DNA from: Herbidospora galbida
GTDB taxonomy: Bacteria; Actinomycetota; Actinomycetes; Streptosporangiales; Streptosporangiaceae
Length of the DNA: 51,069 nucleotides
Assembly: GCF_005233835.1 (NCBI RefSeq)
Contig: NZ_SZQA01000045.1
Coordinates: 1 to 51,069, forward strand
Direction of reading: 5' to 3'
The position numbers were made by a program, and so were the translations under genes. The notes under the pieces were generated by a model, which worked only from the letters and a program-made list of their open reading frames with translations, did not search any database and was not told the origin of the DNA. This document shows, piece by piece, positions 1 through 8,430 of the stretch (positions are counted from its first letter, which is position 1; each line of letters starts with the position of its first letter).

Positions 1-126
1 GAGGCTCCGGCCGAGGCCCCCGCTGAGGCCGCCGCCGAGGCGCCCGCCGCCGAGGCCCCGGCTGCCGAGGCCCCCGCCGCCGAGACGCCCGAGGCCCCCG
101 CCGACGGTGACGAGTCGAAGGCGTAG
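1..126 (+). CDS. rpsB: 30S ribosomal protein S2, C-terminal tail (partial)
   Basis: Only the last 41 codons and the TAG stop are in the window. The visible part is a low-complexity tail of repeated Glu-Ala-Pro/Ala units ending in Asp-Glu-Ser-Lys-Ala. Such acidic Ala/Pro-rich extensions occur on S2 of many high-GC actinobacteria. The assignment rests on position directly upstream of tsf, the near-universal bacterial order, and not on any conserved S2 core residue, all of which lie outside the window. S2 is a 30S subunit protein needed for mRNA binding. Confidence 0.8.
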   Translation, partial: EAPAEAPAEAAAEAPAAEAPAAEAPAAETPEAPADGDESKA

Positions 127-148
127 TCCTTCCCCCAAAGCTCTTCCG

Positions 149-180
149 GGTGGGCGTGTCGGCACGATGACACGCCCACC
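149..180. terminator. Perfect 12-bp hairpin in the rpsB-tsf gap
   Basis: GGTGGGCGTGTC at 149-160 pairs perfectly with GACACGCCCACC at 169-180 around an 8-nt loop. No T-run follows, so it may be a partial terminator or attenuator, or a processing and stability element that lowers tsf relative to rpsB, rather than a full intrinsic terminator. Confidence 0.6.
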
Positions 181-212
181 CGCTCCACGACGAAACCCAT
201 GAGGAAATGACA

Positions 213-1046
213 ATGGCTTCCGTGAACATGGCCGATGTCAAGCGGCTTCGCGAGCTGACGGCCGCCGGCATGATGGACTGCAAGAAGGCGCTGGAGGAGT
301 CCGAGGGCGACTTCGACCGCGCGGTCGAGCTCCTGCGTCTCAAGGGCGCCAAGGACGTCGGCAAGCGCGAGGCCCGCACCGCCTCCAACGGCCTGATCGC
401 CCTCAAGCAGGACGGCGACTCCCGCGCCGCGCTGCTCGAGCTCAACTGCGAGACCGACTTCGTCGCCAAGGGCGAGCGCTTCCAGGAGGTCGCGGCCCAG
501 GTCGTCGCCTTCATCCTCGAGACCAAGCCGGCCGACGTGGCCGAGCTGCTCGACTCCAAGCTCGACGGCAAGACCGTCAAGGAGCTGCTCGACGAGACCA
601 ACGCGGCGCTCGGCGAGAAGATCGAGATCCGCCGGTTCTCCGTGCTCGAAGGCGGCTACATCGGCGCCTACATGCACAAGACCGACCCGCAGCTGCCGCC
701 GGCCGTGGGCGTCCTGGTCCAGCTCGACTCGGCCAACGCCGAGGTCGCCAAGGACATCGCGCAGCACGCCGCCGCGATGGCGCCGAAGTACCTCGACGCC
801 GACGCCGTCCCCGCCGAGGTCATCGAGAAGGAGCGCGCGCTCTTCGAGGAGATGACCCGCGAGGAGGGCAAGCCCGAGCCCGCGATCGCCAAGATCGTCG
901 AGGGTCGCGTCAACGGCTGGTACAAGGACTTCACGCTGCTCCAGCAGGCGTTCGTGAAGGACAACAAGAAGTCGATCAAGAAGTACGCGGACGAGGCCGG
1001 CGTCAAGGTCCTGGCCTTCACCCGCTTCAAGGTCGGCCAGGCATAG
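213..1046 (+). CDS. tsf: Elongation factor Ts
   Basis: EF-Ts is the guanine-nucleotide exchange factor that recycles EF-Tu-GDP during translation. The N-terminus shows the family signature LRELTAAGMMDCKKAL and the TDFVAK segment (as CETDFVAKGE) of the dimer-contact core. The product is 277 aa, in the normal long-form range. There are two in-frame ATGs, at 207 and 213; the Shine-Dalgarno GAGG at 201-204 lies only 2 nt before the first but 8 nt before the second, so 213 is preferred. It follows rpsB with a strong hairpin between them. Confidence 0.95.
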   Translation: MASVNMADVKRLRELTAAGMMDCKKALEESEGDFDRAVELLRLKGAKDVGKREARTASNGLIALKQDGDSRAALLELNCETDFVAKGERFQEVAAQVVAFILETKPADVAELLDSKLDGKTVKELLDETNAALGEKIEIRRFSVLEGGYIGAYMHKTDPQLPPAVGVLVQLDSANAEVAKDIAQHAAAMAPKYLDADAVPAEVIEKERALFEEMTREEGKPEPAIAKIVEGRVNGWYKDFTLLQQAFVKDNKKSIKKYADEAGVKVLAFTRFKVGQA

Positions 1047-1127
1047 TCTGGGGCTGTCACCCGAGGTCGTCCCGTAATCATGCGGGACGACCTGTTCAGC
1101 CCGAAATCCACTGAGGAGGCCGCCGCC

Positions 1128-1895
1128 GTGCAGGAGAACACCGAACCCGCCCCGGCGGCTTCGTCGTATGACGGGCCGCTGCGCTGGAAGCGGGTCATGC
1201 TGAAGCTTTCCGGCGAGGCGTTCGCCGGCGGGGATTCCCTCGGCATCGACCCCGTCGTCGTGGCCAAGATCGCCGACTCGATCGCGGAGGCGGTCCGTGA
1301 CGGCGTCCAGGTCTCGGTGGTCGTCGGCGGCGGCAACATGTTCCGGGGCGCCGCGCTGTCCGAGCGCGGCATGGACCGGGCCCGCGCCGACTACATGGGC
1401 ATGCTGGGCACCGTCATCAACTGTCTCGCGCTGCAGGACTTCCTGGAGAAGCGCGGCGTGGAAACGCGCGTGCAGACCGCCATCACGATGCAGCAGGTCG
1501 CCGAGCCGTTCCTGCCCCGCCGGGCGATCCGCCACCTGGAGAAGGGCCGCGTGGTCATCTTCGGGGCCGGGCTGGGCTCGCCCTTCTTCTCCACCGACAC
1601 CTGCGCCGCCCAGCGCGCGCTGGAGATCGGCGCGGAAGCCCTGCTCAAGGGCACCCAGGTCGACGGCGTCTACGACGCCGACCCCCGGAAGAACCCCGAC
1701 GCGGTCCGGTTCGACCGGCTCGAATACGGCGAGGTCCTCACGCGCGACCTCGCGGTGATGGACGCCACGGCCATCAGCCTGTGCAAGGACAACGGCCTGC
1801 CCATCGTGGTGTTCGAGCTGATGGGCGAAGGCAACATCCTGCGGGCGGTCCGCGGAGAGAAGATCGGCACGCTGGTGAGTCCGGCAGGGAAATAG
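1128..1895 (+). CDS. pyrH: UMP kinase
   Basis: UMP kinase phosphorylates UMP to UDP in pyrimidine nucleotide synthesis; the bacterial enzyme is hexameric and belongs to the amino-acid kinase fold. The sequence shows MLKLSGEAF near the start, the [11 protein letters not shown] glycine-rich segment, the [12 protein letters not shown] block and the [18 protein letters not shown] motif typical of PyrH. The frame is open to ATG 1080, but GTG 1128 has GAGGAGG at 1113-1119 with 8-nt spacing and gives a standard 255-aa protein, so the longer start is rejected. The gene sits 10 bp before frr, as in most actinobacteria. Confidence 0.95.
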   Translation: MQENTEPAPAASSYDGPLRWKRVMLKLSGEAFAGGDSLGIDPVVVAKIADSIAEAVRDGVQVSVVVGGGNMFRGAALSERGMDRARADYMGMLGTVINCLALQDFLEKRGVETRVQTAITMQQVAEPFLPRRAIRHLEKGRVVIFGAGLGSPFFSTDTCAAQRALEIGAEALLKGTQVDGVYDADPRKNPDAVRFDRLEYGEVLTRDLAVMDATAISLCKDNGLPIVVFELMGEGNILRAVRGEKIGTLVSPAGK

Positions 1896-1905
1896 GGAGC
1901 CAACA

Positions 1906-2463
1906 GTGATCGAGGAAACCCTCTTCGAGGCCGAAGAGAAGATGGACAAGGCGGTGACCGTCGCGAAGGAGGACTTCGCGGCCATCCGCACCGGCCGGGT
2001 CACCCCCGCGATGTTCAACAAGATCAATGTTGACTACTACGGGTCGCTGACCCCGGTCCAGCAGCTCGCCTCCTTCCACGTCCCCGAGGCACGCATGGTG
2101 CTGGTGCAGCCCTACGACAAGGGCTCGATGAGCGCCATCGAGAAGGCGATCCGCGACAGCGACCTGGGGGTCAACCCCGGCAACGACGGCAACGTCATCC
2201 GCGTGGTGTTCCCCGAGCTCTCGGGCGAGCGCCGCAAGGAGTACATCAAGATCGCCCGGACGAAGGCCGAGAACAGCCGCGTGTCGATCCGGAACATCCG
2301 GCGTCACGCCAAGGAAGTGCTCGACAAGCTCGTCAAGGACAGCGAGGCGGGCGAAGACGAGGTCCACCGCGCGGTCAAGGAGCTCGACGACCTGACCCAG
2401 AAGCACGTCGCCAAGATCGACGAGCTGCTCAAGCACAAGGAAGCCGAGCTGCTCGAAGTCTGA
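1906..2463 (+). CDS. frr: Ribosome recycling factor
   Basis: RRF, with EF-G, splits the post-termination ribosome. The 185-aa length is exactly typical. Visible signatures are the [17 protein letters not shown]-terminal helix, the [14 protein letters not shown] turn, and the [18 protein letters not shown] and RNIRRHAKE blocks of the helical bundle. The start is GTG with GGGAG at 1895-1899 overlapping the pyrH stop region, suggesting cotranscription with pyrH. A strong hairpin follows the stop. Confidence 0.96.
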   Translation: MIEETLFEAEEKMDKAVTVAKEDFAAIRTGRVTPAMFNKINVDYYGSLTPVQQLASFHVPEARMVLVQPYDKGSMSAIEKAIRDSDLGVNPGNDGNVIRVVFPELSGERRKEYIKIARTKAENSRVSIRNIRRHAKEVLDKLVKDSEAGEDEVHRAVKELDDLTQKHVAKIDELLKHKEAELLEV

Positions 2464-2474
2464 CGAGCACCATC

Positions 2475-2512
2475 GCGATCCTTGCCCCGGTGATGCAAGG
2501 GGCAGGGATCGC
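2475..2512. terminator. 14-bp hairpin between frr and cdsA
   Basis: The arm at 2475-2488 pairs with 2499-2512 with a single G-T wobble; the loop is 10 nt. No T-tract follows, and cdsA begins 24 bp later on the same strand, so attenuation or transcript processing is as likely as full termination. Confidence 0.6.
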
Positions 2513-2535
2513 GCGCATGTAGGGAGTAGGACATC

Positions 2536-3369
2536 TTGGACGGAACGGTGTCACCCCCGGCGGGCGGGAGCCGTACCGGCCGGAACCTGCCGGCGGCGAT
2601 CGCGTCCGCGCTCGGGCTGGCGGTGGTGATCCTCGGATCGCTCTATCTGTACAAGCCCGCGTTCCTCGTGGTCGTCATCGCCGCCGTCGGCGTGGGGATC
2701 CACGAGCTGGTGAAGGGGCTGGCCACCCGCGACATCCACGTGCCGCTGATCCCCGTCCTGGTGGGCATGGCGGCGATGGTCTCCGGGGCCTACTACTTCG
2801 GGCCGGGGGTGTTCCTCGGCATCTTCGCGATCACCGTCATGGGCGTGCTGGGCTGGCGGCTCTTCCAGGGGTCCGACGGGTTCGTCCGCGACGCCACCGC
2901 GACCGTCTTCATGGCGGTCTACCCGGCGCTGTTCGCCGGGTTCGTCGGCCTGCTGCTGGCGCCGCCCGACGGCGCGAACCGGGCCCTCATCTTCGTGGCC
3001 GTGACGGCCTCCTCCGACATCGGCGGGTACGCCGCCGGGGTCCTCTTCGGCCGGCACAAGATGTCGATCATCAGCCCGAAGAAGACCTGGGAGGGCTTCG
3101 CCGGTTCGGCCATCGCCTGCGTCGCGGTCGGCGGCTGGCTGGTGGCCTGGCTGCTGAAGGGCCAGATCTGGCAGGGTGCGCTGCTCGGGGCCGTGGTCGT
3201 CGTCTGCGCCACGGTGGGCGACCTGATCGAGTCGGTCATCAAGCGCGACCTCGGCATCAAGGACATGGGCTCGGTGCTGCCGGGCCACGGCGGCATGATG
3301 GACCGGATCGACTCGCTGCTCTTCACCCTGGTGCCCTGCTGGCTGCTGCTGGCGGCCTTCATCCGCTAG
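2536..3369 (+). CDS. cdsA: Phosphatidate cytidylyltransferase (CDP-diglyceride synthase)
   Basis: CdsA makes CDP-diacylglycerol from phosphatidate and CTP at the membrane, the branch point for phospholipid synthesis. The 277-aa protein has multiple hydrophobic segments, and near the C-terminus the family signature with IKRDLGIKDMG followed by PGHGGMMDRIDSLLF, whose Lys, Asp and Arg-x-Asp residues are the conserved cytidylyltransferase positions. The start is TTG, supported by GGGAG at 2522-2526 nine nt upstream; GTG 2548 is an alternative. The stop overlaps the stop of the converging SUFU gene. Confidence 0.95.
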   Translation: MDGTVSPPAGGSRTGRNLPAAIASALGLAVVILGSLYLYKPAFLVVVIAAVGVGIHELVKGLATRDIHVPLIPVLVGMAAMVSGAYYFGPGVFLGIFAITVMGVLGWRLFQGSDGFVRDATATVFMAVYPALFAGFVGLLLAPPDGANRALIFVAVTASSDIGGYAAGVLFGRHKMSIISPKKTWEGFAGSAIACVAVGGWLVAWLLKGQIWQGALLGAVVVVCATVGDLIESVIKRDLGIKDMGSVLPGHGGMMDRIDSLLFTLVPCWLLLAAFIR

Positions 3370-4400
3370 ATGCGGTCGAAGGCGCTCAGCCGCGAGGCGA
3401 TGACGTCGTGGCCGCGTTCGGCGGCGACCTTGAGTTCGGCGTCGGTCACCGGGATCAGCCAGAGCCACCGCACCACGTCTCCGGCGACCTGGAACCCCGA
3501 CAGGTCGGGCAGGCCGCGCGGGGCGGCCAGCATCATCACACCTTCGTAGCCGCCGGGCACGGGGAAGGTGCCGGGCTGGTGATACCAGCGGGCCGTGTGG
3601 CCGTCGCCGAGCCAGGTCACCGAGCGCCACGGATATTGGCCGAGCCACAGGAACAGCCGGGCCGCCCCCCTCGGATCGCCCCGGGTGGCGACCGCCAGTT
3701 CGACGCGGGTCGGGGTGTCGTAGAGCTCGGCCGAGGGCATCCGCTGGCAGCTCATCCCGACCGTCGAGAGGACCGTGAAGTCGCGGCCGTAGGCGGGCGG
3801 GCGTTCGGTGACGCCGAGTGCGGGCATCTGGCCGCCGCTCGCGTCCCAGAACCGGCCCGGAGGGCCCAGCCGCCCGTCGAGGTGGCCCATCACGAACTGC
3901 TGGAACGACGCCCACGACGACTCGCCGGCCCGCCACTGCCAGTAGGCCTCGGCCTTGGCGACCCGGGGGCTCAGGCCTTCGAGCGCCTCCGACAGCGCCC
4001 AGGCGAAGGGCCATTCGCCGACGGCCTCGCGCGCGTAGCCGGGCATGCCACGTTCCAGATCGGCCCAGCCGGGGATCACGGCCAGCAGGCCCTCGTCGTC
4101 GTAGAGGGCGACGCCGTCACCCTCCTCGAACCACAGCACGCGGAGCCGGGACGCGTCGAGGTGGGCGGTGCCGAAAGGGCGGCGGGTGCCCGCTCTGGGC
4201 ATGACCGGGGGCCGGCCGGTGTTGAGACGGGCGAGGTCGAGTGACATCGGGGCCGTCACGTGGTTGCCCAGCCAGACGGCTCCACGGACGGATCCGGCCG
4301 GGTCGCGCAGGTAAGCTACCGAGGACACCTGATCGCGCTCGACCGTAAGGGTGCGGCTTCCGTAGGGATTGGTGCTGGTGAGCACGATGGTGCTGTCCAC
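3366..4400 (-). CDS. Suppressor-of-fused (SUFU) domain protein
   Basis: The C-terminal half, from about residue 195, matches the bacterial SUFU pattern: a FTVLSTVGMSCQRMP block, an ELAV strand, RLFLWLGQYP, the diagnostic TWLGDGHTARW, PVPGGYEGVMML, and a closing WLWLIPVTDAEL with a run toward RGHDVIASRL. Bacterial SUFU proteins are often immunity-type or scaffolding proteins (general family knowledge). The N-terminal about 170 residues contain Trp-rich strands I cannot place. The GTG start follows a strong GGGAGG ribosome site. It is transcribed convergently to cdsA with overlapping stop codons. No toxin gene is adjacent, so an immunity role is not supported here. Confidence 0.75.
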   Translation of the reverse strand: MDSTIVLTSTNPYGSRTLTVERDQVSSVAYLRDPAGSVRGAVWLGNHVTAPMSLDLARLNTGRPPVMPRAGTRRPFGTAHLDASRLRVLWFEEGDGVALYDDEGLLAVIPGWADLERGMPGYAREAVGEWPFAWALSEALEGLSPRVAKAEAYWQWRAGESSWASFQQFVMGHLDGRLGPPGRFWDASGGQMPALGVTERPPAYGRDFTVLSTVGMSCQRMPSAELYDTPTRVELAVATRGDPRGAARLFLWLGQYPWRSVTWLGDGHTARWYHQPGTFPVPGGYEGVMMLAAPRGLPDLSGFQVAGDVVRWLWLIPVTDAELKVAAERGHDVIASRLSAFDRI

Positions 4401-4484
4401 GCCTCACCTCCCAGATCAGGACTCTAAGCCCGGTGCCGCCTGGCCGTAAGAGCAGTCGTCGTTTTGAGATCGTGAGGGTTCGTT

Positions 4485-5597
4485 ATGTCCGAGGCCGCCC
4501 CCAAGGCCGGTCAGCTCACGTTCGTCGCACCGCGACGGGCGAAGCCGCAGCGCCATCTGGCCGACCTGACCATGGCCGAGCGCCGTGCCGCCGTCGCGGA
4601 GCTCGGTGAGAAGCCGTTCCGGGCCGACCAGCTCTCGCGCCACTACTTCGCCAAGCTGACCGAGTCGCCCGACGAGATGACCGACCTCCCGGCGGCCTCG
4701 CGCGAGACGCTCGGCCAGCTGCTCCCGTCGCTGCTGACCTCGGTCCGCGAGATCACCTGCGACGACGGCATGACCCGCAAGACGCTCTGGAAGCTGTTCG
4801 ACGGCTCCCTGGTCGAGTCGGTCATGATGCGCTACCCCGACCGGGTCACGATGTGCGTGTCGTCGCAGGCCGGGTGCGGCATGAACTGCCCGTTCTGCGC
4901 GACCGGCCAGGCCGGGCTGACCCGCAACATGTCGACCGCCGAGATCGTCGAGCAGGTCGTCGCCGGGCAGCGGGCGCTGGCCAAGGGCGAGGTGCCGGGC
5001 GGTCCCGGCCGGGTCAGCAACATCGTCTTCATGGGCATGGGCGAGCCGATGGCCAACTACAAGGCCGTGATCGGCGCGGTCCACCGCATGGTCGACCCGT
5101 CGCCCGAGGGCCTGGGCATCTCCGCGCGCGGCGTCACCGTCTCGACGGTCGGCCTCGTCCCGGCGATCGAGAAGCTGTCGAACGAGGGCCTGCCGGTGAC
5201 GCTGGCCGTCTCGCTGCACGCCCCCGACGACGAGCTGCGTGACACGCTGGTCCCGATCAACACGCGCTGGAAGGTGGCCGAGGTCCTCGGCGCGGCCTGG
5301 GACTACGCCGCCAAGACCAAGCGCCGGGTCTCGATCGAGTACGCCCTCATCAAGGACATCAACGACCAGGAGTGGCGGGCCGACCTGCTCGGCAAGCTGC
5401 TCAAGGGCAAGCTGGTGCACGTCAACCTGATCCCGCTGAACCCGACCCCGGGCTCGAAGTGGACGGCCTCCCGGCCGGAGGACGAACGGGCCTTCGTCCG
5501 CAGGCTGGAGTCCCACGGGGTCGCGGTGACGGTCCGCGACACCCGTGGCCGTGAGATCGACGGCGCCTGCGGCCAGCTCGCCGCGGCTAACCCCTGA
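4485..5597 (+). CDS. rlmN: Dual-specificity 23S rRNA/tRNA C2-methyladenosine methyltransferase
   Basis: RlmN is a radical-SAM enzyme that methylates A2503 of 23S rRNA and A37 of some tRNAs. The CxxxCxxC cluster motif is C131-C135-C138 in [17 protein letters not shown]. Downstream are [12 protein letters not shown], the [11 protein letters not shown] strand, and [13 protein letters not shown]. The 370-aa length is normal. The C-terminus has the [18 protein letters not shown] motif with the conserved Cys expected to act in the transient methyl transfer. It diverges from the SUFU gene and its last 11 bp overlap the converging ABC permease gene. Confidence 0.96.
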   Translation: MSEAAPKAGQLTFVAPRRAKPQRHLADLTMAERRAAVAELGEKPFRADQLSRHYFAKLTESPDEMTDLPAASRETLGQLLPSLLTSVREITCDDGMTRKTLWKLFDGSLVESVMMRYPDRVTMCVSSQAGCGMNCPFCATGQAGLTRNMSTAEIVEQVVAGQRALAKGEVPGGPGRVSNIVFMGMGEPMANYKAVIGAVHRMVDPSPEGLGISARGVTVSTVGLVPAIEKLSNEGLPVTLAVSLHAPDDELRDTLVPINTRWKVAEVLGAAWDYAAKTKRRVSIEYALIKDINDQEWRADLLGKLLKGKLVHVNLIPLNPTPGSKWTASRPEDERAFVRRLESHGVAVTVRDTRGREIDGACGQLAAANP

Positions 5598-6252
5598 CCC
5601 GGCGCACCGCCGCGTAGCCGGCGAGCCCGGCCGCGCTCCAGGCCAGCGCTGACGCGACGATGACCCCCAGCCGGTCGGGCAGTTCGTGGTGGTGGGCGGC
5701 GTTCATCCAGTCCAAGACCGGCACCGACGCCCACGGGCCCGCCGAGCTGAGCAGCAGGATCGCCACGTAGCCGCCGACCAGCACGGCGGCCGAGGCGGCG
5801 GGGGAGGCCAGCACCGGGCGGCTCGTCAGGGCGCCCAGGGCGGTCCCGGCCAGCACGGCCAGCAGGTGCAGCCCGGCGCCGTAGCCGAGGTCGGCCGCGC
5901 CGGGCGTCTCGGCGAAGCCGACCAGCAGCGGGAACACCACGGCGACCAGCGCCAGCGCGGCCGTCAGCAGCAGCGCGGCGAGCAGCCCGGCCACGAGTTC
6001 GCGGCGGCGGCCGACGGCGGTGATCGCGATGAGGCGCTGCTCGTCGGGCTCGTTGTCGAGCAGGCCCCGGGCCGCCCAGGCGAAGACGAGCATCAGGATG
6101 CCGGCCGAGTCGGAGTAGCTGGGGAGTTCGCCGCCGGCGGGGACCCCGGTGGCGTAGATGATCGACAGGACGGCGAGCAGCCCGAGCAGGGGCTGGAAGA
6201 TCCGGTGCGACCGTACGTATCCCGAGAGCCGGAACGTGACCAGGGGGATCAT
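5587..6252 (-). CDS. ABC exporter membrane subunit
   Basis: This 221-aa protein consists almost entirely of hydrophobic segments: about six transmembrane helices broken by short Arg-rich cytoplasmic loops (for example VGRRREL near residue 80). It has no catalytic motif. Its start overlaps the stop of the upstream ATPase gene by 4 bp, so it is translationally coupled to it and should be the permease of that two-gene ABC system. The substrate cannot be inferred. Confidence 0.75.
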   Translation of the reverse strand: MIPLVTFRLSGYVRSHRIFQPLLGLLAVLSIIYATGVPAGGELPSYSDSAGILMLVFAWAARGLLDNEPDEQRLIAITAVGRRRELVAGLLAALLLTAALALVAVVFPLLVGFAETPGAADLGYGAGLHLLAVLAGTALGALTSRPVLASPAASAAVLVGGYVAILLLSSAGPWASVPVLDWMNAAHHHELPDRLGVIVASALAWSAAGLAGYAAVRRVRG

Positions 6253-6950
6253 GAAACCTCGTGGCCTTCCGCCCGGAGCCGGGCCGCCAGCGCGGCGGCC
6301 CTCGACTGCGGCAGCTTGATGGTCAGGGTGGTCAGCGGGTCGTCCTCGACGACCCGGGCGACCTGGGTGATCTTCCCGTCGCGGACCTCGTAGCGGGTCA
6401 CGCCCGGCACCGCCCGCAGGTCTCCCTGGTGGTCGCTGGCGACGACGATGCCGCCCCGGGCGGCGATTTCGGTGACGATCACCGACAGTTCGGCGCGGGC
6501 CGTCACGTCGAGCCCGGCGAACGGCTCGTCGAGGATCAGCAGCCCCGGCTCCCCGGCGAGGGCCTGGGCGAGGCCGACCTTGTGGGCGCTGCCCTTCGAC
6601 AGGTCGGGCAGCTTCTGGCCGAGCAGATGGTCCATGCCGAGCCGGGCGGTCAGCTCCTCGGGCACGGCCACCCGGCGGATCGCCGCCATATGCCGCAGGT
6701 AGGCCGCCACGGTGAACGGCTGGGCCGAGGGGAACCGTTCGGGGGCGTAGCCGATGACCGCAGGGCGCTCCTCGATCAGGCCCCTGACCGGCCGCAACAG
6801 GCCCGCGAGCAGCCGCAGCAGGGTCGACTTGCCGGTGCCGTTGGGGCCGGTGATCTCGGCGACCGCGCCGGGGGCGAGGTCGAGGGAGGCGCCGGAGAGC
6901 ACCCAGGGATCGCCCCGCCGGTAACGGAAGGAGACGTCAGTCGCACGCAC
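6249..6950 (-). CDS. ABC transporter ATP-binding protein
   Basis: A 233-aa single ABC ATPase domain. The Walker A is GPNGTGKST, the signature is a variant LSKGSAHKVGLAQAL (LSKGS in place of LSGGQ), the Walker B is LLILDEPFAGLD and the switch His lies in VASDHQGD. It energises the membrane subunit encoded just downstream (4-bp overlap). The start is GTG with only a weak GGTGA upstream. It is divergent from the M1 peptidase gene, with 57 bp between starts, so both promoters are packed in that gap. Confidence 0.9.
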   Translation of the reverse strand: MRATDVSFRYRRGDPWVLSGASLDLAPGAVAEITGPNGTGKSTLLRLLAGLLRPVRGLIEERPAVIGYAPERFPSAQPFTVAAYLRHMAAIRRVAVPEELTARLGMDHLLGQKLPDLSKGSAHKVGLAQALAGEPGLLILDEPFAGLDVTARAELSVIVTEIAARGGIVVASDHQGDLRAVPGVTRYEVRDGKITQVARVVEDDPLTTLTIKLPQSRAAALAARLRAEGHEVS

Positions 6951-6969
6951 TTCACCGATATTAGGTTGA

Positions 6970-7000
6970 TTGTGTCCGTTGCCGGATTCATCTCGATAAT
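6970..7000 (+). promoter_or_regulatory. Candidate promoter for a leaderless M1 peptidase transcript
   Basis: GATAAT at 6995-7000 resembles a -10 element and lies 7 nt before ATG 7008, the distance expected if transcription starts at the start codon. A weak -35 (TTGTGT, 6970-6975) sits 19 bp upstream. No Shine-Dalgarno precedes the ATG, in line with leaderless initiation, which is common in actinobacteria. Predicted from sequence only. Confidence 0.4.
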
Positions 7001-7007
7001 GTGCGGC

Positions 7008-8393
7008 ATGCTTCGCACACGAATCTCCGGCGCGGCGTTGCTCGCGGTCGCCGCGTTACTCGCGCCCTCAGCCCCGGCATGGGCCGACGCTCATTCCCCG
7101 GGCTCCTCCGGTGTGGGCGACCCCTACTTTCCGTACGCCGGCAACGGCGGCTACGACGTCCAGCACTACGACCTGAAGCTCCGCTACACCCCCAAGTCCG
7201 GCGAGATCGACTCCACCGCGACGATCACCGCCAAGGCGACCAAGGGCCTGTCGCGCTTCAACCTCGACCTGTCGGGCCTCACCGTCCGCGCGGTCACGGT
7301 CGACGGCAAGAAGGCCAAGTGGTCCCGCAAGGGCCAGGAGCTGACCGTCACCCCGAAGAAGGGCGTCGACGACGAGGCCACCTTCAAGGTCGTCGTCGAG
7401 TACGACGGCAGGCCGAAGCCGGTCGACGACCCGGAACTCGGCATCACCGGGTTCATCCACACCAAGGACGGCGCCGTCGTCGTCTCCCAGCCCGACGGCG
7501 CCCGCACCTGGTTCCCCGCGAACGACACCCCGCGCGACAAGGCCACGTTCTCGTACGAGATCAGCGCCCCCGTCGGCCTCACGGTGCTGGCCAACGGCGA
7601 GCCGCAGAACTCGGGCATCGTCCGGGTCAAGAAGGGCTACGTCGTCTCGCGCTGGCAGATGAAGCAGCCCATGGCCCCCTACCTGGCCATGATCGCCATC
7701 GGTAAGTACAAGGTCAGCGAGGGCACCGCCGCCGGCGTCCCCAACATCACCGCCTACGACCCCGCCCTGGCCAAGACCTCCAAGCACTTCCACAAGGAGA
7801 CCGCCGAGGCGACGAAGTGGGGCGTCGAGCACTTCGGCCCCTACCCGTTCGGCTCGACCGGCGGCATCGCCGACAAGCTCGACGTCCACTACGCCCTGGA
7901 GACGCAGGGCCGCCCGGTCTACGACGGCGACGCCAGCGACGACCTGCTGATCGTCCACGAGATCGCGCACCAGTGGTTCGGCAACAGCGTCGGCCTGGAG
8001 TCGTGGAACGACATCTGGCTGAACGAGGGCCTGGCCAGCTACGCCGAGTGGCTCTACGAGGAGACCCACAACGGCCCGACGGCCCAGTCGACCTTCGACA
8101 AGTACTACAAGAGCACCGGCAAGTTCTGGGACGTCAAGACGGGCGCCCCCGGCCAGAAGAACATGTTCGACTGGGAGGCGATCTACCTGCGCGGCGCGAT
8201 GACCGTCCACGCCCTGCGCACCGAGATCGGCGACGCGACCTTCTTCGAGCTCCTGAAGGAGTGGCCGGCCCGCCACCGGCACGCCACCGCCACCACGAAG
8301 GACTTCGTGGCCCTCGCCGAGGAGCTCAGCGGCAAGGACCTCGACCCGCTCTTCAAGAAGTGGCTGTACGTGGCCAAGAAGCCCGCGCTCTAG
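7008..8393 (+). CDS. Secreted M1-family zinc aminopeptidase
   Basis: M1 metallopeptidases remove N-terminal residues using one zinc. The zinc site is clear: HEIAHQWFGNS with H317 and H321, and the third ligand E340 in WLNEGLASYAEW, giving HExxH-18-E. The exopeptidase GxMEN motif appears only as a divergent YALETQG. The N-terminus, MLRTRIS followed by a hydrophobic run ending in APAWADA, is a Sec signal peptide, so the enzyme is exported. At 461 aa it lacks the large C-terminal helical domain of classical 850-aa PepN, like other compact actinobacterial M1 enzymes. ATG 6999 is an alternative in-frame start. Confidence 0.88.
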   Translation: MLRTRISGAALLAVAALLAPSAPAWADAHSPGSSGVGDPYFPYAGNGGYDVQHYDLKLRYTPKSGEIDSTATITAKATKGLSRFNLDLSGLTVRAVTVDGKKAKWSRKGQELTVTPKKGVDDEATFKVVVEYDGRPKPVDDPELGITGFIHTKDGAVVVSQPDGARTWFPANDTPRDKATFSYEISAPVGLTVLANGEPQNSGIVRVKKGYVVSRWQMKQPMAPYLAMIAIGKYKVSEGTAAGVPNITAYDPALAKTSKHFHKETAEATKWGVEHFGPYPFGSTGGIADKLDVHYALETQGRPVYDGDASDDLLIVHEIAHQWFGNSVGLESWNDIWLNEGLASYAEWLYEETHNGPTAQSTFDKYYKSTGKFWDVKTGAPGQKNMFDWEAIYLRGAMTVHALRTEIGDATFFELLKEWPARHRHATATTKDFVALAEELSGKDLDPLFKKWLYVAKKPAL

Positions 8394-8400
8394 TCCGCAC

Positions 8401-8430
8401 GAGGGCGGGCTTCCGACAGGGCCCGCCCTC
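8401..8430. terminator. Bidirectional hairpin between converging genes
   Basis: GAGGGCGGGC (8401-8410) pairs perfectly with GCCCGCCCTC (8421-8430). It lies 7 bp after the M1 peptidase stop and reaches into the stop codon of the converging Nramp-like gene, so it can serve both transcripts. Confidence 0.7.
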
